Assembly (NCBI RefSeq): GCF_900104535.1
Contig: NZ_LT629710.1
Coordinates: 1,240,001-1,304,000 of the forward strand
From: Nakamurella panacisegetis
Lineage (GTDB): Bacteria > Actinomycetota > Actinomycetes > Mycobacteriales > Nakamurellaceae
Direction: 5' to 3'
DNA length: 64,000 nt
Position numbers and translations under genes: made by a program. Below the pieces are notes generated by a model. That model searched no databases. It was not told the origin of the DNA and was given only the letters and a program-made list of their open reading frames with translations. Shown piece by piece: positions 15,021 through 24,396 of the stretch. Every line of letters begins with the position of its first letter. Positions within the stretch are counted from its first letter, which is position 1.

Positions 15021-15448
15021 CGCTGAGCCGCCACCTTGGCCTCGGCGGCCCTGACCAGAGCGTCAAGGTCGGCCTGGGCGGACTTGCGTAGGCCACCGCC
15101 CATGACCATCGTCCAGACCTTCGACAACGGTCCGGACATCCGGACGGCGACCGAAACCTCGGTGCCACTGGACGTTTCGACGATGTGATGGTCGAAGGTG
15201 AGCCTCGCTCCCCACAGGGTGGAGACGTCGACGAAGTCAGTGGCGGTCAGCTTCTCGACGGTGAACTTCACCTTCGGGCCACCCTTCGGCTTGAGGGTGC
15301 CGGTGGCGCCCTGGACGAAGGGTCCGTCGAGCCTGACCCACTCGGTGTCGGTGTTCCATTCCGGCCAGGTGTCCATGTCGGCCCAGAGGGCGAAGAACTG
15401 GGCGGCGGGAGCGGTGGAAGTGGCGGAGGCGGTGGCGATCGTCGTCAT
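15017..15448 (-). CDS. SRPBCC-family (polyketide cyclase/START-like) protein
   Basis: The 143-residue protein MTTIATASATSTAPAAQFFA continues WADMDTWPEWNTDTEWVRLD, a typical start of a SRPBCC helix-grip fold that binds hydrophobic ligands. The ending SAQADLDALVRAAEAKV forms the long C-terminal helix. The start codon abuts the palindrome at 15449-15476. Such proteins often pair with MarR regulators in small-molecule sensing or detoxification. The ligand is unknown. Confidence 0.8.
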   Translation of the reverse strand: MTTIATASATSTAPAAQFFALWADMDTWPEWNTDTEWVRLDGPFVQGATGTLKPKGGPKVKFTVEKLTATDFVDVSTLWGARLTFDHHIVETSSGTEVSVAVRMSGPLSKVWTMVMGGGLRKSAQADLDALVRAAEAKVAAQR

Positions 15449-15476
15449 GTCATTAGTATGCGCGCATACTAATGAC
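15449..15476. promoter_or_regulatory. 28-bp perfect palindrome, probable MarR operator
   Basis: GTCATTAGTATGCG (15449-15462) is followed directly by its exact reverse complement. MarR proteins bind palindromes of this size. It lies immediately next to the ATG of the SRPBCC gene, so the operator must overlap the promoter or start of transcription and the message probably has little or no leader. Confidence 0.8.
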
Positions 15477-15552
15477 GCCGTCAAGACGAACCGGACCAGA
15501 TTGACAAGCACCAGCGGCCGCCCGCTCGCCCCGGCAGCGAAGCGACGACAGA

Positions 15553-16344
15553 ATGGAAGTCATGACCGCCGTCCGGCCCCGCCGCGTCCGTCGGCAGCCG
15601 TTCCGGGCGAGCCGACGGCTGGTCACTGCCGGGCTGCGCGCCGGCCGACGCCTGGTGCCCATGTACGGACTGGTGGAGGTCGACGTCACCCGGGCCAGGA
15701 AGGCGCTGGCCGAGAACGACCCACCCCTCTCGATGACCGCATTCGTCGTGGCCAGCGTGGCCCGGGCCGCCGCCGAATACCCGCAGGTGCACGCCTATCG
15801 CAACTGGCGCGGCCGGCTCGTCATCCACAGCCATGTCGACGTGATCACCTTGGTCGAGGTCCCCACCGCGCACGGCCCGATCGGGCGGCCACATGTCCTG
15901 CACGACGCCGACATCCGCAGCGTCGCCGATCTCACCGCCGACCTGCGCCGAGCCCAGCATGAGCCGGGCGCCAACCGCAACCGATGGATGGACCGCGCCA
16001 CCCCGGTCGTGACCCTCATCCCGGGCGCGCTGTGGGTCATGTACGCGGTGATGGCGCGATCGGTCGCGGTGCGGCAGCGCATCGGTACCGTCGCCGTCAC
16101 CGCCGTCGGCATGTTCGCCGGCGGTGGCGGCTTCGGCATCACCCCCATGACCGTCGCCTCGCTGGAGATAGTCGTCGGCGGAATGACGCAACGCCCGCGA
16201 GCCATTGACGGTCAGGTCGAAATCCGTGACGTTCTCGATCTGACGCTGACCATCGACCACCGAGTCGTCGACGGAGCCCCGGCCACCCGCTTCGGCGCCC
16301 GGTTCCGCGAACTGCTCGAAACTGCTGCCGTGATCCCCGACTGA
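15553..16344 (+). CDS. Stand-alone 2-oxoacid dehydrogenase E2-type acyltransferase domain
   Basis: The 263-residue protein contains DVTRARKALAENDPPLSMTA, ITLVEVPTAHGPIGRPHVL and the catalytic motif LTIDHRVVDGAPATRFGARF, where His and Asp are the acyltransferase residues of the E2/chloramphenicol acetyltransferase fold. No lipoyl domain, peripheral-subunit-binding domain or E1/E3 gene is present, so it is not a normal dehydrogenase core. A hydrophobic stretch (ATPVVTLIPGALWVMYAVMA) is in the middle. Proteins of this short type occur in actinobacteria without a settled substrate. Start at 15553 or the ATG nine bases on. Confidence 0.75.
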   Translation: MEVMTAVRPRRVRRQPFRASRRLVTAGLRAGRRLVPMYGLVEVDVTRARKALAENDPPLSMTAFVVASVARAAAEYPQVHAYRNWRGRLVIHSHVDVITLVEVPTAHGPIGRPHVLHDADIRSVADLTADLRRAQHEPGANRNRWMDRATPVVTLIPGALWVMYAVMARSVAVRQRIGTVAVTAVGMFAGGGGFGITPMTVASLEIVVGGMTQRPRAIDGQVEIRDVLDLTLTIDHRVVDGAPATRFGARFRELLETAAVIPD

Positions 16345-16386
16345 TCCCGGAACGTCATTCATCGCCTCGTTCGAGAACGCGGAATG

Positions 16387-17376
16387 CTACGCACCGTCAA
16401 ACGGCCGTACGTTCTCACCACAGACCGCGGCGATCTGCCCGGCCAGTTTCACAGACATCTCGATCTCGTCGCGGCGGGCCGAGACGCTTTCCACGTTGAT
16501 GCCGAACGGGACGTCCATTCGCCTGCAGTAATTGACAAGGTCCGCGGCCACCGCAAGGGCGTGGTCGTGTGAGATCTGAAGCGGAGTAGCCGAATCCGTG
16601 AGATCCCGTTCGACCCAGTGCGGCACTTCGACGCCGAGCCACCGCAGGAACTCCAGGGTGGTGAGGGATCCGACAACTGAGAACGTGAAGACAATGGGGA
16701 CCAACGGCAATCCGCGGGCCCGGCACTCGTGCCGATAGTCGGAGATCATGTTCTTCGCCGCGTTCGCGTCGAAGATCACCTGTGTGACGAAGAACGAGCA
16801 GCCGGCTTCCTGTTTGGCGATCAACCGCAGGTGCTCGTCACGTCGCCTCATGTGCCGTTCCGGGATCGCCACTCCACCCAAGACCAGATCCGGCCGGACC
16901 TCATTGCGAAGCGAATACGCCCGCGCGAGCGAGATCGCCGTCTCGCGGCCTCGACTGGACGCGCCGACGAAGACGGACAGCACCCGATCGGTGTCCTGGG
17001 CACTCAGCCATGACCGCAGCTGGTCCTCCGAATACTTGCCCACCGCGCGATAGACAATTGCCGGCGTCGGCCACGTCAGAAAATGCTCCTGAAGATAGGT
17101 TGCCGGATCCCTGGTCGGAAGAAACGGGAATGGACGCTCGTCCGGGTTGCGGTCGCTCTCGTCCGTGATGTCGTAAAGAATGACCCCGTCCAGCTCGACC
17201 GAACTCAGGCGTTTGATGGTCGCCTCGGCGATCTCGGCGACTCTCTGCGGCGACGCCGCCTCCCGAGGGGGCGTCAGGGCAAAGAGAACGAAACCTCCTC
17301 GCCCGTCGGCCATTCGCTCAAGCAGTTCCACCCGAGCATCGTACGTGGCCGGAGTTCGCACAGTCGGAGTCCGCAC
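16387..17376 (-). CDS. Methylenetetrahydrofolate reductase-like protein (MetF family)
   Basis: The 329-residue TIM-barrel protein has FVLFALTPPREAASPQRVAE, the barrel-strand motif KQEAGCSFFVTQVIFDA that marks MetF proteins, VPIVFTFSVVGSLTTLEF and MDVPFGINVESVS near the end. The family uses flavin to reduce methylenetetrahydrofolate. It diverges from Escherichia coli-type MetF at the N-terminus (TPP instead of the usual EFFPP), so substrate or cofactor may differ. It is convergent with the acyltransferase gene and has no methionine gene beside it. Confidence 0.7.
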   Translation of the reverse strand: MRTPTVRTPATYDARVELLERMADGRGGFVLFALTPPREAASPQRVAEIAEATIKRLSSVELDGVILYDITDESDRNPDERPFPFLPTRDPATYLQEHFLTWPTPAIVYRAVGKYSEDQLRSWLSAQDTDRVLSVFVGASSRGRETAISLARAYSLRNEVRPDLVLGGVAIPERHMRRRDEHLRLIAKQEAGCSFFVTQVIFDANAAKNMISDYRHECRARGLPLVPIVFTFSVVGSLTTLEFLRWLGVEVPHWVERDLTDSATPLQISHDHALAVAADLVNYCRRMDVPFGINVESVSARRDEIEMSVKLAGQIAAVCGENVRPFDGA

Positions 17377-17460
17377 CGGGTGTTCGCCCCGACCAGGGAG
17401 TGTCCGGTGGAGCCACGAGTTGATGCGGTGATCAGCTCACTCACCTCTCCGTGGCCGAAG

Positions 17461-17490
17461 CGCGGGTACCGGATAGCTCCGGTACCCGCG
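17461..17490 (-). terminator. Perfect 13-bp hairpin downstream of tRNA-Ser
   Basis: CGCGGGTACCGGA and TCCGGTACCCGCG form a perfect 13-bp stem with a TAGC loop. It lies 7 bp past the 3' end of tRNA-Ser(TGA) on the same strand and is the likely tRNA terminator. There is no T-run. Confidence 0.75.
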
Positions 17491-17497
17491 CATCACG

Positions 17498-17582
17498 CGG
17501 AGGCGACAGGATTCGAACCTGCGAGGCTGTTACACCCGACCGCTTTCAAGGCGGTTTCCTTAGGCCACTCGGACACGCCTCC
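17498..17582 (-). tRNA. tRNA-Ser (TGA anticodon)
   Basis: The 85-nt class II tRNA has acceptor GGAGGCG/CGCCTCC, anticodon stem ACCGC-type around CTTGAAA (anticodon TGA), a long variable arm (GGGTGTAACAGCCT) and a T-loop TTCGAAT. The discriminator is G. The ~175 bp between it and the next gene at 17759 shows nothing further. Confidence 0.95.
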
Positions 17583-17758
17583 ACGTTCCAGCTTAGAGGG
17601 CCGGGACGGACGCATCCAAACCCGTCACCGCAGGCGGCGGGGTTCGATGACGCTCCCCGGCACACCTGGACCCCCGCCGCACCTGCGTACGCGAAGCAGT
17701 CCGAGGGGTCGGCCGCGCAGCCCCGTGGGTCCCGGCTTCCGCCGGCATGGCCCGGACG

Positions 17759-18679
17759 CTATCGGGGCGGGGTGATCGGGCCGCCGTGCACCGCGATCAT
17801 GGCCGCGACGGCGGCGCGGAAGTCGAAGGGCCGGCCCGAAAGATCGGCGACGGCGCGCAGGATGTTGCCGACGTCGCGTTCCGGACACGGCCAGTCGGCC
17901 CACGCCGCACCTGCGGAACGGGCGGCGACGGCGACGGCCGCCGGGTTCGATCCGCCGAGTACCGACTGGGCCGCGTCGACCACCCACTCCAGGTAGCGGC
18001 GGGTCGACTCGACCAGGTCGGGGCCGCCGACGTCGCCGTGCCCGGGGACGATGACGGAAGCGCCGAGCGCGGCGCACGTGTCAAGGGCCCGCAGCCAACC
18101 GGTGACCGAACCCGATACGGCGAGCGGCGTCACCGCCCCCCACACCAGGTCACCGGCGAACAGCACTCCTTGCTCGGGCACGAACACCAGCAGATCGCCT
18201 GCGGTGTGGGCCGTGTCGGGCAAGGCGACGATGTCCGCGCACACGCCGCCCAGGTCGATCCGGCGGCGTCCGACGGCGCCCGTCACGGCGAACGGCGGCC
18301 GGACGCCACCCCAGTCGGGAGCGGTGAGGAATCCGGGGAACGTCTGGATTCCTTCCTGCACCAGTTCCAGCCCGGCCGGCGGGTTGGCCAGGATCTCGGC
18401 ACCCGCCTGCTCGAACAGGTAGGCGCCGTTGGCATGGTCTCCGTGGGCGTGCGTCAGCGCCACCGTGACCGGGGTGTCCTCTACTCCGGCCCGCCGGCGC
18501 GCGGCCTGGACCGCGACCTGCAGGCCGAAGGTTCGTTGCTCACTGACGAAGGTGTCCACCACCAGCGTCCCGGCGGTGCCGACGATCCATCCGGCATTGC
18601 TGACGAACCAGCCGCCGTCGGCCTGGACCGCCGCGACCACCCCGTCCCGCAGCTGCTGATAGCGGACTTCGGGCAGCAT
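17759..18679 (-). CDS. Metallo-beta-lactamase-fold hydrolase
   Basis: The 306-residue protein has the metal site motif ALTHAHGDHANGA, a second His in DTAHTAGDLLVF, the Asp in VLFAGDLVWGAV and a late His in VIVPGHGDVGGP. All the binuclear zinc ligands of the family are present. The sequence resembles quinoprotein-relay or SoxH-like MBL hydrolases. It follows the Ddn-like gene after 9 bp, so the two are probably one operon. The substrate is unknown. Confidence 0.82.
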   Translation of the reverse strand: MLPEVRYQQLRDGVVAAVQADGGWFVSNAGWIVGTAGTLVVDTFVSEQRTFGLQVAVQAARRRAGVEDTPVTVALTHAHGDHANGAYLFEQAGAEILANPPAGLELVQEGIQTFPGFLTAPDWGGVRPPFAVTGAVGRRRIDLGGVCADIVALPDTAHTAGDLLVFVPEQGVLFAGDLVWGAVTPLAVSGSVTGWLRALDTCAALGASVIVPGHGDVGGPDLVESTRRYLEWVVDAAQSVLGGSNPAAVAVAARSAGAAWADWPCPERDVGNILRAVADLSGRPFDFRAAVAAMIAVHGGPITPPR

Positions 18680-18688
18680 GAACAGCGA

Positions 18689-19126
18689 TCAGACAGTCGG
18701 CTCGAGCACGAACAGCGGGATGACCCGGTCGGTCTTGCGCTTGTAGTCCGCGTAGTCCGGATAGGCGGCGACGGCCCGCTCCCACCACTGGTCGTACTCG
18801 GCTCCGGTGATCTCGCGGGCCGTCATGTCGAACGTCTTCTCGCCGTCCCGCAGCTCCAGCTGGGGGTGCGCCTTGAGGTTGTAGTACCAGACCGGATTCT
18901 TCGGGGCACCACCCAACGACGCGACGGCGGCGTACTTTCCGTCGTGCTCCACCCGCATCAACGGCACCTTCCGCACGGCGCCGGTCTTGGCGCCGATCGT
19001 GGTCAGCAGGACCACCGGCATCCCGCGCAGCGTGTTGCCCTGCTCACCGCCCGACCCTTCGTAGGCTTCGACCTGATCGCGGACCCACTGGGCTGGACTG
19101 GGGACGTATTCTCCGTCAACTGGCAT
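18689..19126 (-). CDS. Deazaflavin (F420)-dependent nitroreductase-family protein
   Basis: The 145-residue protein contains [40 protein letters not shown] and [18 protein letters not shown], the split-barrel pattern of the Ddn/Rv3547 family. These use F420 or similar cofactors to reduce quinones and other compounds at the membrane. Presence of an F420-type enzyme supports an actinobacterial source. It is the first gene of a two-gene unit with the MBL hydrolase. Confidence 0.85.
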   Translation of the reverse strand: MPVDGEYVPSPAQWVRDQVEAYEGSGGEQGNTLRGMPVVLLTTIGAKTGAVRKVPLMRVEHDGKYAAVASLGGAPKNPVWYYNLKAHPQLELRDGEKTFDMTAREITGAEYDQWWERAVAAYPDYADYKRKTDRVIPLFVLEPTV

Positions 19127-19172
19127 GTCCGCCAGGATAGCCAGTCCGCTCCAGCGGCTACCGTGAACCCTT

Positions 19173-19580
19173 GTGTCCGATCACTTCACCCCCCTGCTCG
19201 CCTCCACCCACTGGCTGGGCTGGCTGCCGCCCGATCCGGGCCCGGCCATCCGCAACCTGCTCGAACCGAACCTCCTGGCCGCCCGCCCGGAGGCCCGGCT
19301 GGGCCGGATCGTGGTGACGCAGGATCCAGAATTCGTCACCGGCGGGGTGCGGATCCCGGAGCAGGACAACCGGGTCGCCGTCATGCGGGCCGGGCTGGCC
19401 CTGGCCGTCGACCTGCACCTGGACGACCAGGTGCTCCCGGCCACCTTCAGCTGGGTCGCCACCGGTCTGCACCGACCCGACGACCGTCGGGACCAGGTCT
19501 GGCTGGACCTGGACCTGTCACTGGCCGAAGCGAAGCAGCTTCTCGCCCAACGGGTCTACGAACCGGACAACAACCGCTAG
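19173..19580 (+). CDS. Conserved hypothetical protein
   Basis: The 135-residue protein starts at GTG ([20 protein letters not shown]) and has [20 protein letters not shown] and [20 protein letters not shown]. No motif allows a function. It diverges from the Ddn-like gene across only 46 bp, and its 3' end overlaps the end of the convergent ppdK gene by four bases. Confidence 0.6.
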   Translation: MSDHFTPLLASTHWLGWLPPDPGPAIRNLLEPNLLAARPEARLGRIVVTQDPEFVTGGVRIPEQDNRVAVMRAGLALAVDLHLDDQVLPATFSWVATGLHRPDDRRDQVWLDLDLSLAEAKQLLAQRVYEPDNNR

Positions 19581-22261
19581 GACACCGCAGCCCGTCCCGC
19601 CTCCAGCCGGGCCACCGGCACCCGGAACGGCGAGCAGGAGACGTAGTCGAGGCCGACCCGGTGGAAGAAGTGGATCGACTCCGGGTCGCCGCCGTGTTCG
19701 CCGCAGACTCCGAGCTTCAGGTCGGGACGGGTGCGGCGGCCCTCGGCCGCGGCGATCTCGACCAGCCGGCCCACCCCGTCGACGTCGATCGACTCGAACG
19801 GCGACACGGTGAACACGCCCTTCTCCAGGTACGCGGCGAAGACGGCCGCCTCGACGTCGTCACGGGAGAAGCCCCATGTGGTCTGGGTGAGATCGTTGGT
19901 ACCGAACGAGAAGAACTCCGCCGCCTCGGCGATGCGGTGCGACGTCAGCGCGGCCCTGGGCAACTCGATCATGGTGCCGATCGGCACCTTGAGGTCCACA
20001 CCGGCCGCGGCGGTCACCTCGTTGACGATGCCGTCGGTCTCGTCCCGGACCAGGTACAGCTCCATGACCGACCCGACCAGGGGCACCATGATCTCCACGT
20101 GCGGGCTGCGGCCGGCCTTGGCCAGCGCACAGGCCGCCTCAGCGATGGCACGCACCTGCAACGCGAACAGGCCAGGAGTGAGCAACCCGAGTCTGACTCC
20201 GCGGAGCCCCAGCATCGGGTTCGACTCGTGCAGCCGCTCGACCGCGGCCAGCAGTGTGACGTCGGCCGGATCGGGTTTTCCGGCCGCCTGCGCCAGCGCG
20301 ACCTTGACCGAGAGCTCGGTGCGGTCGGGCAGGAACTCGTGCAGTGGCGGATCGAGCAGCCGGATGGTCACCGGCAACGGGTCCATCGCCTCCAGCAGCT
20401 CGGTGAAGTCCTGACGCTGCAACGGCAACAGGGCGGCCAGGGCCGCTTCCCGTTCGGCCGCATCGGACGCCAGGATCACCCGCTCGATCAGGCCGCGCCG
20501 CTCGCCCAGGAACATGTGCTCGGTCCGGCACAGGCCGATGCCCTGCGCCCCGAGGTTCCGGGCCCGGACGGCGTCCTCGGCGGTGTCGGCGTTCGCCCGC
20601 ACCCCGAGGCGACGACGGGAATCGGCGTGCCGCAGCAGTCGGTCGACGGCCCGCACCAGGTCCGCCGTCTCCTCGTCTACCCCTTGCGTCGCCGTCTCCA
20701 ATCCCTGTTCCAGGTAGGTCTCGACCGGCGACGGGACCACCGGTACCTGACCGACGAACACGTCGCCGGTGGACCCGTCGATGCTGAGCAGATCTCCCTC
20801 GCCGAGCACGGTGGCGCCGACCGTGACCGTCTTGGCGGCCGCGTCGACCAGCATCGCCTCGGCGCCGCAGACGCAGGTCTTGCCCATGCCGCGGGCCACC
20901 ACGGCGGCGTGCGAGGTCTTGCCGCCGCGCGCGGTCAGGATGCCGTTGGCGGCGATCATGCCTTCGAGGTCGTCGGGGTTGGTCTCCTTGCGCACCAACA
21001 TGACCGCCTCCCCGCGGGCGGCCCATTCCTTGGCCGTTGGCGAGTCGAAGACGATCCGGCCGACCGCCGCCCCCGGGGAGGCGGCCATCGCCCGGGTCAG
21101 CAGCACCCGCTGCGCCGACGGGTCGAATTGCGGGAACATCAATTGGGCCAATTGCGCCCCGGTCACCCGCGACAGCGCTTCGTCGAGCGTGATCAATTGC
21201 TCGTCGACGAGTTGGGCCGCGATACGGAAAGCGGCGGCCGCCGTTCGTTTCCCGACGCGTGTCTGCAGCATCCACAGTTTGCCGCGTTCGATGGTGAATT
21301 CGATGTCGCACAGGTCCCGGTAGTGCGTCTCCAGTCGGCGCATCACCTTGCGCAGCTGGGAATTCGACTCCGGGTCCATCGCGGCCAGGTCGTCCAGGCT
21401 CAACGTGTTCCGGATTCCGGCCACCACGTCCTCGCCCTGGGCGTTGGCCAGGTAGTCGCCGTAGGCCCCGGTCTTGCCCGACGCCGGGTCGCGGGTGAAC
21501 GCGACCCCGGTGCCGCTGGTGTCGCCCAGATTCCCGAACACCATGGTGCAGATGTTCACCGCGGTGCCGAGATCGTGCGGAATGCGCTCCCGGCGGCGGT
21601 ACAGCCGGGCCCGTTCGGTGTTCCAGGAATTGAAGACGGCGCGGATCGCCATGTCGAGCTGCTCGCGCGGATGCTGCGGGAACTCGGCGCCCGAATGCTC
21701 CTTCACCGCCTCCTTGAACGTCGCGACCAGGGCCTTGAGGTCGTCCACGTCCAGATCGAGATCACTGGTCACGCCCTTGGCCGACTTCGCCGCATCCAGC
21801 GCATCGGCGAACACCTCGCCCGGCATGTCCAGCACCGTCTTGCCGAACATCTGCAGCAGCCGCCGGTAGGAGTCCCAGGCGAACCGCTCGTCACCGCTGA
21901 CCTCGGTCAGACCCTTGACGCTGGCATCGTTGAGCCCGATGTTCAGTACCGTCTCCATCATGCCGGGCATGGAGAACTTGGCCCCGGATCGCACGCTGAC
22001 CAGCAGCGGGTCGTGCCGGTCGCCGAGCTGCCGTCCGGCGTCGTCCTCCAGATGGCGCAGCGCCATCGTCACCTGCACGCGTAGTTCGCCCGGTTCACTG
22101 CCCAGCGCCAGGTATTCGCGACAGGCGTCGGTGGTGATGGTGAACCCGGGGGGCACCGGCAGCCCCAGCTTCGTCATCTCGGCCAGGTTCGCACCCTTGC
22201 CACCGAGCAGGTCCTTCTGGTCCTTGTCACCTTCGGTGAAATCGAAAACGTAGCGCGTCAT
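19577..22261 (-). CDS. ppdK: Pyruvate, phosphate dikinase
   Basis: The 894-residue enzyme has the usual length. The ATP-grasp part begins KDLLGGKGANLAEMTKLGLP. The swivelling phosphohistidine domain has LTARGGKTSHAAVVARGMGK with the catalytic His. The C-terminal barrel has CRTEHMFLGERR, EIMVPLVGSVMELYLV and FFSFGTNDLTQTTWGFSRDD, ending near GVCGEHGGDPESI, where the catalytic Cys is seen. It interconverts pyruvate, ATP and phosphate with PEP. Start chosen at MTRYVFDF because GGAGAG lies five bases before it. No regulatory kinase (PDRP) is beside it. Confidence 0.95.
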   Translation of the reverse strand: MTRYVFDFTEGDKDQKDLLGGKGANLAEMTKLGLPVPPGFTITTDACREYLALGSEPGELRVQVTMALRHLEDDAGRQLGDRHDPLLVSVRSGAKFSMPGMMETVLNIGLNDASVKGLTEVSGDERFAWDSYRRLLQMFGKTVLDMPGEVFADALDAAKSAKGVTSDLDLDVDDLKALVATFKEAVKEHSGAEFPQHPREQLDMAIRAVFNSWNTERARLYRRRERIPHDLGTAVNICTMVFGNLGDTSGTGVAFTRDPASGKTGAYGDYLANAQGEDVVAGIRNTLSLDDLAAMDPESNSQLRKVMRRLETHYRDLCDIEFTIERGKLWMLQTRVGKRTAAAAFRIAAQLVDEQLITLDEALSRVTGAQLAQLMFPQFDPSAQRVLLTRAMAASPGAAVGRIVFDSPTAKEWAARGEAVMLVRKETNPDDLEGMIAANGILTARGGKTSHAAVVARGMGKTCVCGAEAMLVDAAAKTVTVGATVLGEGDLLSIDGSTGDVFVGQVPVVPSPVETYLEQGLETATQGVDEETADLVRAVDRLLRHADSRRRLGVRANADTAEDAVRARNLGAQGIGLCRTEHMFLGERRGLIERVILASDAAEREAALAALLPLQRQDFTELLEAMDPLPVTIRLLDPPLHEFLPDRTELSVKVALAQAAGKPDPADVTLLAAVERLHESNPMLGLRGVRLGLLTPGLFALQVRAIAEAACALAKAGRSPHVEIMVPLVGSVMELYLVRDETDGIVNEVTAAAGVDLKVPIGTMIELPRAALTSHRIAEAAEFFSFGTNDLTQTTWGFSRDDVEAAVFAAYLEKGVFTVSPFESIDVDGVGRLVEIAAAEGRRTRPDLKLGVCGEHGGDPESIHFFHRVGLDYVSCSPFRVPVARLEAGRAAVS

Positions 22262-22457
22262 CGGGCTCTCCATCATCGGGCGTCCACCTGCCGTTGGCCC
22301 GGCCCGGGTATGGGGTCAGGACGTCCGGCGGATCGGACGGGTGAGTGAGTGAGAGTGTGGACTGCGCGACGCGAAACTGCCCGATTACGGATCGATTCAG
22401 TGTTCGAGGCAACAATCATCGCCCGCTGCCCGGACGGACAGGCAATGATCGGGTGCT

Positions 22458-23372
22458 GTGGGCAGACAACGGGAGCGCGGCGGCCGGAGCGGGAAGATCA
22501 GTGGACCCGATTCCGGCTTCTACCCGATCGCGTCGGGCACGGCCGAACTGCGGCCGGACCGCGACAATCCGTCCGCGTACCTGCTCATGGTGAACGGAGT
22601 CGAATCCTCGCACATCGACCTGTCCGACCCGTCGGTGCTGGAATTCGAGTACATGCGGTGGATCGCGTCGACCATCCTCGACCACGAGCAGGAACATCCG
22701 GGCGATCCGATGCGCGTCCTGCACCTGGGGGCGGCGGCGTGCTCGCTGGCGCGCTACCTGATCCACGAACGCCCGCGGTCCCAGCATCTGGCCGTCGACA
22801 GCGACGCCGAGCTGGCCCGGCTGGTCCGCGAGTGGTTCGACCTGCCCAAGGCCCCGGCGTTGCGGATCCGGGTCGGTGATGCCCGCGCCGTCACGCAGGC
22901 GCTACCCGACGACAGCTACTCGGTCGTGGTGCGGGATGTGTTCGCCGGCGCGGTGACCCCGACCGACCTGACCACCGGTGAATTCACCGGCCAGGTCCGG
23001 CGGGTGCTGCGGACCGGTGGCCTGTATCTGCTGAACTGCGCCGACCGGCCGGATCTGAACCTGGCCCGGGCCGAGGCGGCAACGGTGGGAGCAGTGTTCG
23101 AGCACGTTTCGATCATCGCCGACCCCCCGATGCTGAAGGGGCGGCGACGGGGCAACGTCATCCTCATTGGGTCTGACGCCCCGGTCGCCACCGCCGGCCT
23201 GGCCCGGGATCTGCTGGGCGGCGCCGTGCCGGCTCAGATCTGGGACAACCGCCGCGTGCGGGAGTTCGCCCGCAACGCCTCGCCCCGCACCGATCCGCCC
23301 CGGCCCGAACCGCCGCCGGACATCCGGTCCGGGCCGCAGCACGTGATCGACGGCGGCCGGACCGGCGGGTAG
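22458..23372 (+). CDS. Spermidine-synthase-fold methyltransferase-like protein
   Basis: The 304-residue protein begins at GTG. It has ESSHIDLSDPSVLEFEYMRW, the nucleotide-site glycine loop in VLHLGAAACSLARYLI, DSDAELARLVREWF, and VVRDVFAGAVTPTDLTTGEF, which are the features of spermidine-synthase-like proteins common in actinobacteria. The normal polyamine-site Asp residues are not all clear, so polyamine synthesis should not be assumed. A Pro-rich C-terminal tail (RTDPPRPEPPPDIRSGPQ) is unusual. It is divergent from ppdK. Confidence 0.75.
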   Translation: MGRQRERGGRSGKISGPDSGFYPIASGTAELRPDRDNPSAYLLMVNGVESSHIDLSDPSVLEFEYMRWIASTILDHEQEHPGDPMRVLHLGAAACSLARYLIHERPRSQHLAVDSDAELARLVREWFDLPKAPALRIRVGDARAVTQALPDDSYSVVVRDVFAGAVTPTDLTTGEFTGQVRRVLRTGGLYLLNCADRPDLNLARAEAATVGAVFEHVSIIADPPMLKGRRRGNVILIGSDAPVATAGLARDLLGGAVPAQIWDNRRVREFARNASPRTDPPRPEPPPDIRSGPQHVIDGGRTGG

Positions 23373-23446
23373 TCCGTCGGCGGTCGGCCGTCCCGAGCGG
23401 TGCCGGGCCGGGCCGGGTCTGCGGGCCGGGCTTCGCACCGGGCCGA

Positions 23447-24346
23447 TCACGGAACGAGAATCCTCCGTCCGCGCTGCCCACCAGCGGCGACCAGGTCCAG
23501 GGCCCGTCCGGCCTCTTCCAGGGGAAGGGTTCCGGCGACCCGAATGCTGAGTTCCCCGGATGCGGCCAGCTTCAGCAGCGCGGCCAGCCGCGGTCCGTCG
23601 CGGTGACTCTGCACGGCGGTCACGCTGATGCCGCGGCTGGACTCCGGCGCGCCGCCGGGACGTACCCCCACGTAGGCCCCACCGTCACGGACGACCTCCA
23701 GCACCGCCGCCCCGAGCACGGCGGCGTCGATCGCGGCGTCGAATCGCGGCGCCGAGCCGAGCTCGGTCAGGACCTCGACCGCGCCGGCCGAGCGGAGGAA
23801 GTCCGCGTCATCCGGCCGGGCCAGACCGGACACCTTCCAGCCGCGCCGGGTGGCCAGGGTGACGGCGTGTCCGCCGACGGCTCCGGCCGCCCCGGTGACC
23901 AGCAGGCGGTCACCGGCCTGGGGCGAGAGGAGGTCAAGGGCTTGCTCGGCGGTGAGCGCGTTGATGCCGACGGTGGCCCCCCGGACCGGATCGATCCCGA
24001 CGGGCAGCTCGGCGATGCTGTCCGCGTCGACCACGACATACTCGGCGTAGGCGCCCAGCGGCACGTCGAACGCGTCCAGCGCGGCGGCCACCGGGGTGCC
24101 GACGGCCGGGCCCAGGACGTCCGGACCGAGGGCGTCGACCGTCCCGGCGACGTCTGACCCGAGGCCGGTGGTACCGGTCTGGGTGATGAAGCCGGCCCGG
24201 TGGAAGGCCCCGGACCTGATGGTGTTCTCGACCGGGTTGGTGCCGGCCGCCCGAACAGCCAGGCGCAGCTGGCCCGGGCCCGGCGTGGGGATCGGGGTGT
24301 CGATCAACTGCAGGTCGTCGTGTCCGGTGGTGATGATGGCGCGCAT
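23447..24346 (-). CDS. Zinc-type alcohol dehydrogenase / quinone oxidoreductase family protein
   Basis: The 299-residue protein has PTPGPGQLRLAVRAAGTNPV, TGLGSDVAGTVDALGP and the NADPH-binding GDRLLVTGAAGAVGGHAV. Zinc ligands are absent, as in quinone oxidoreductases. It is short for the family, with an abbreviated C-terminal part. It is divergent from the HxlR regulator at 24454 and is its likely target, responding to a quinone or reactive electrophile. Confidence 0.85.
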   Translation of the reverse strand: MRAIITTGHDDLQLIDTPIPTPGPGQLRLAVRAAGTNPVENTIRSGAFHRAGFITQTGTTGLGSDVAGTVDALGPDVLGPAVGTPVAAALDAFDVPLGAYAEYVVVDADSIAELPVGIDPVRGATVGINALTAEQALDLLSPQAGDRLLVTGAAGAVGGHAVTLATRRGWKVSGLARPDDADFLRSAGAVEVLTELGSAPRFDAAIDAAVLGAAVLEVVRDGGAYVGVRPGGAPESSRGISVTAVQSHRDGPRLAALLKLAASGELSIRVAGTLPLEEAGRALDLVAAGGQRGRRILVP

Positions 24347-24396
24347 GGGATTCCCTCTCGTCGCTGGAACTGCTTGCGATCACCAGCCTGCCCGTG

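Noticed and set aside
22458-23372. Spermidine synthase working with the polyamine genes
   Set aside because: It is 25 kb away, has unclear substrate residues and belongs to a broad actinobacterial family of spermidine-synthase-like proteins; no functional link can be claimed.
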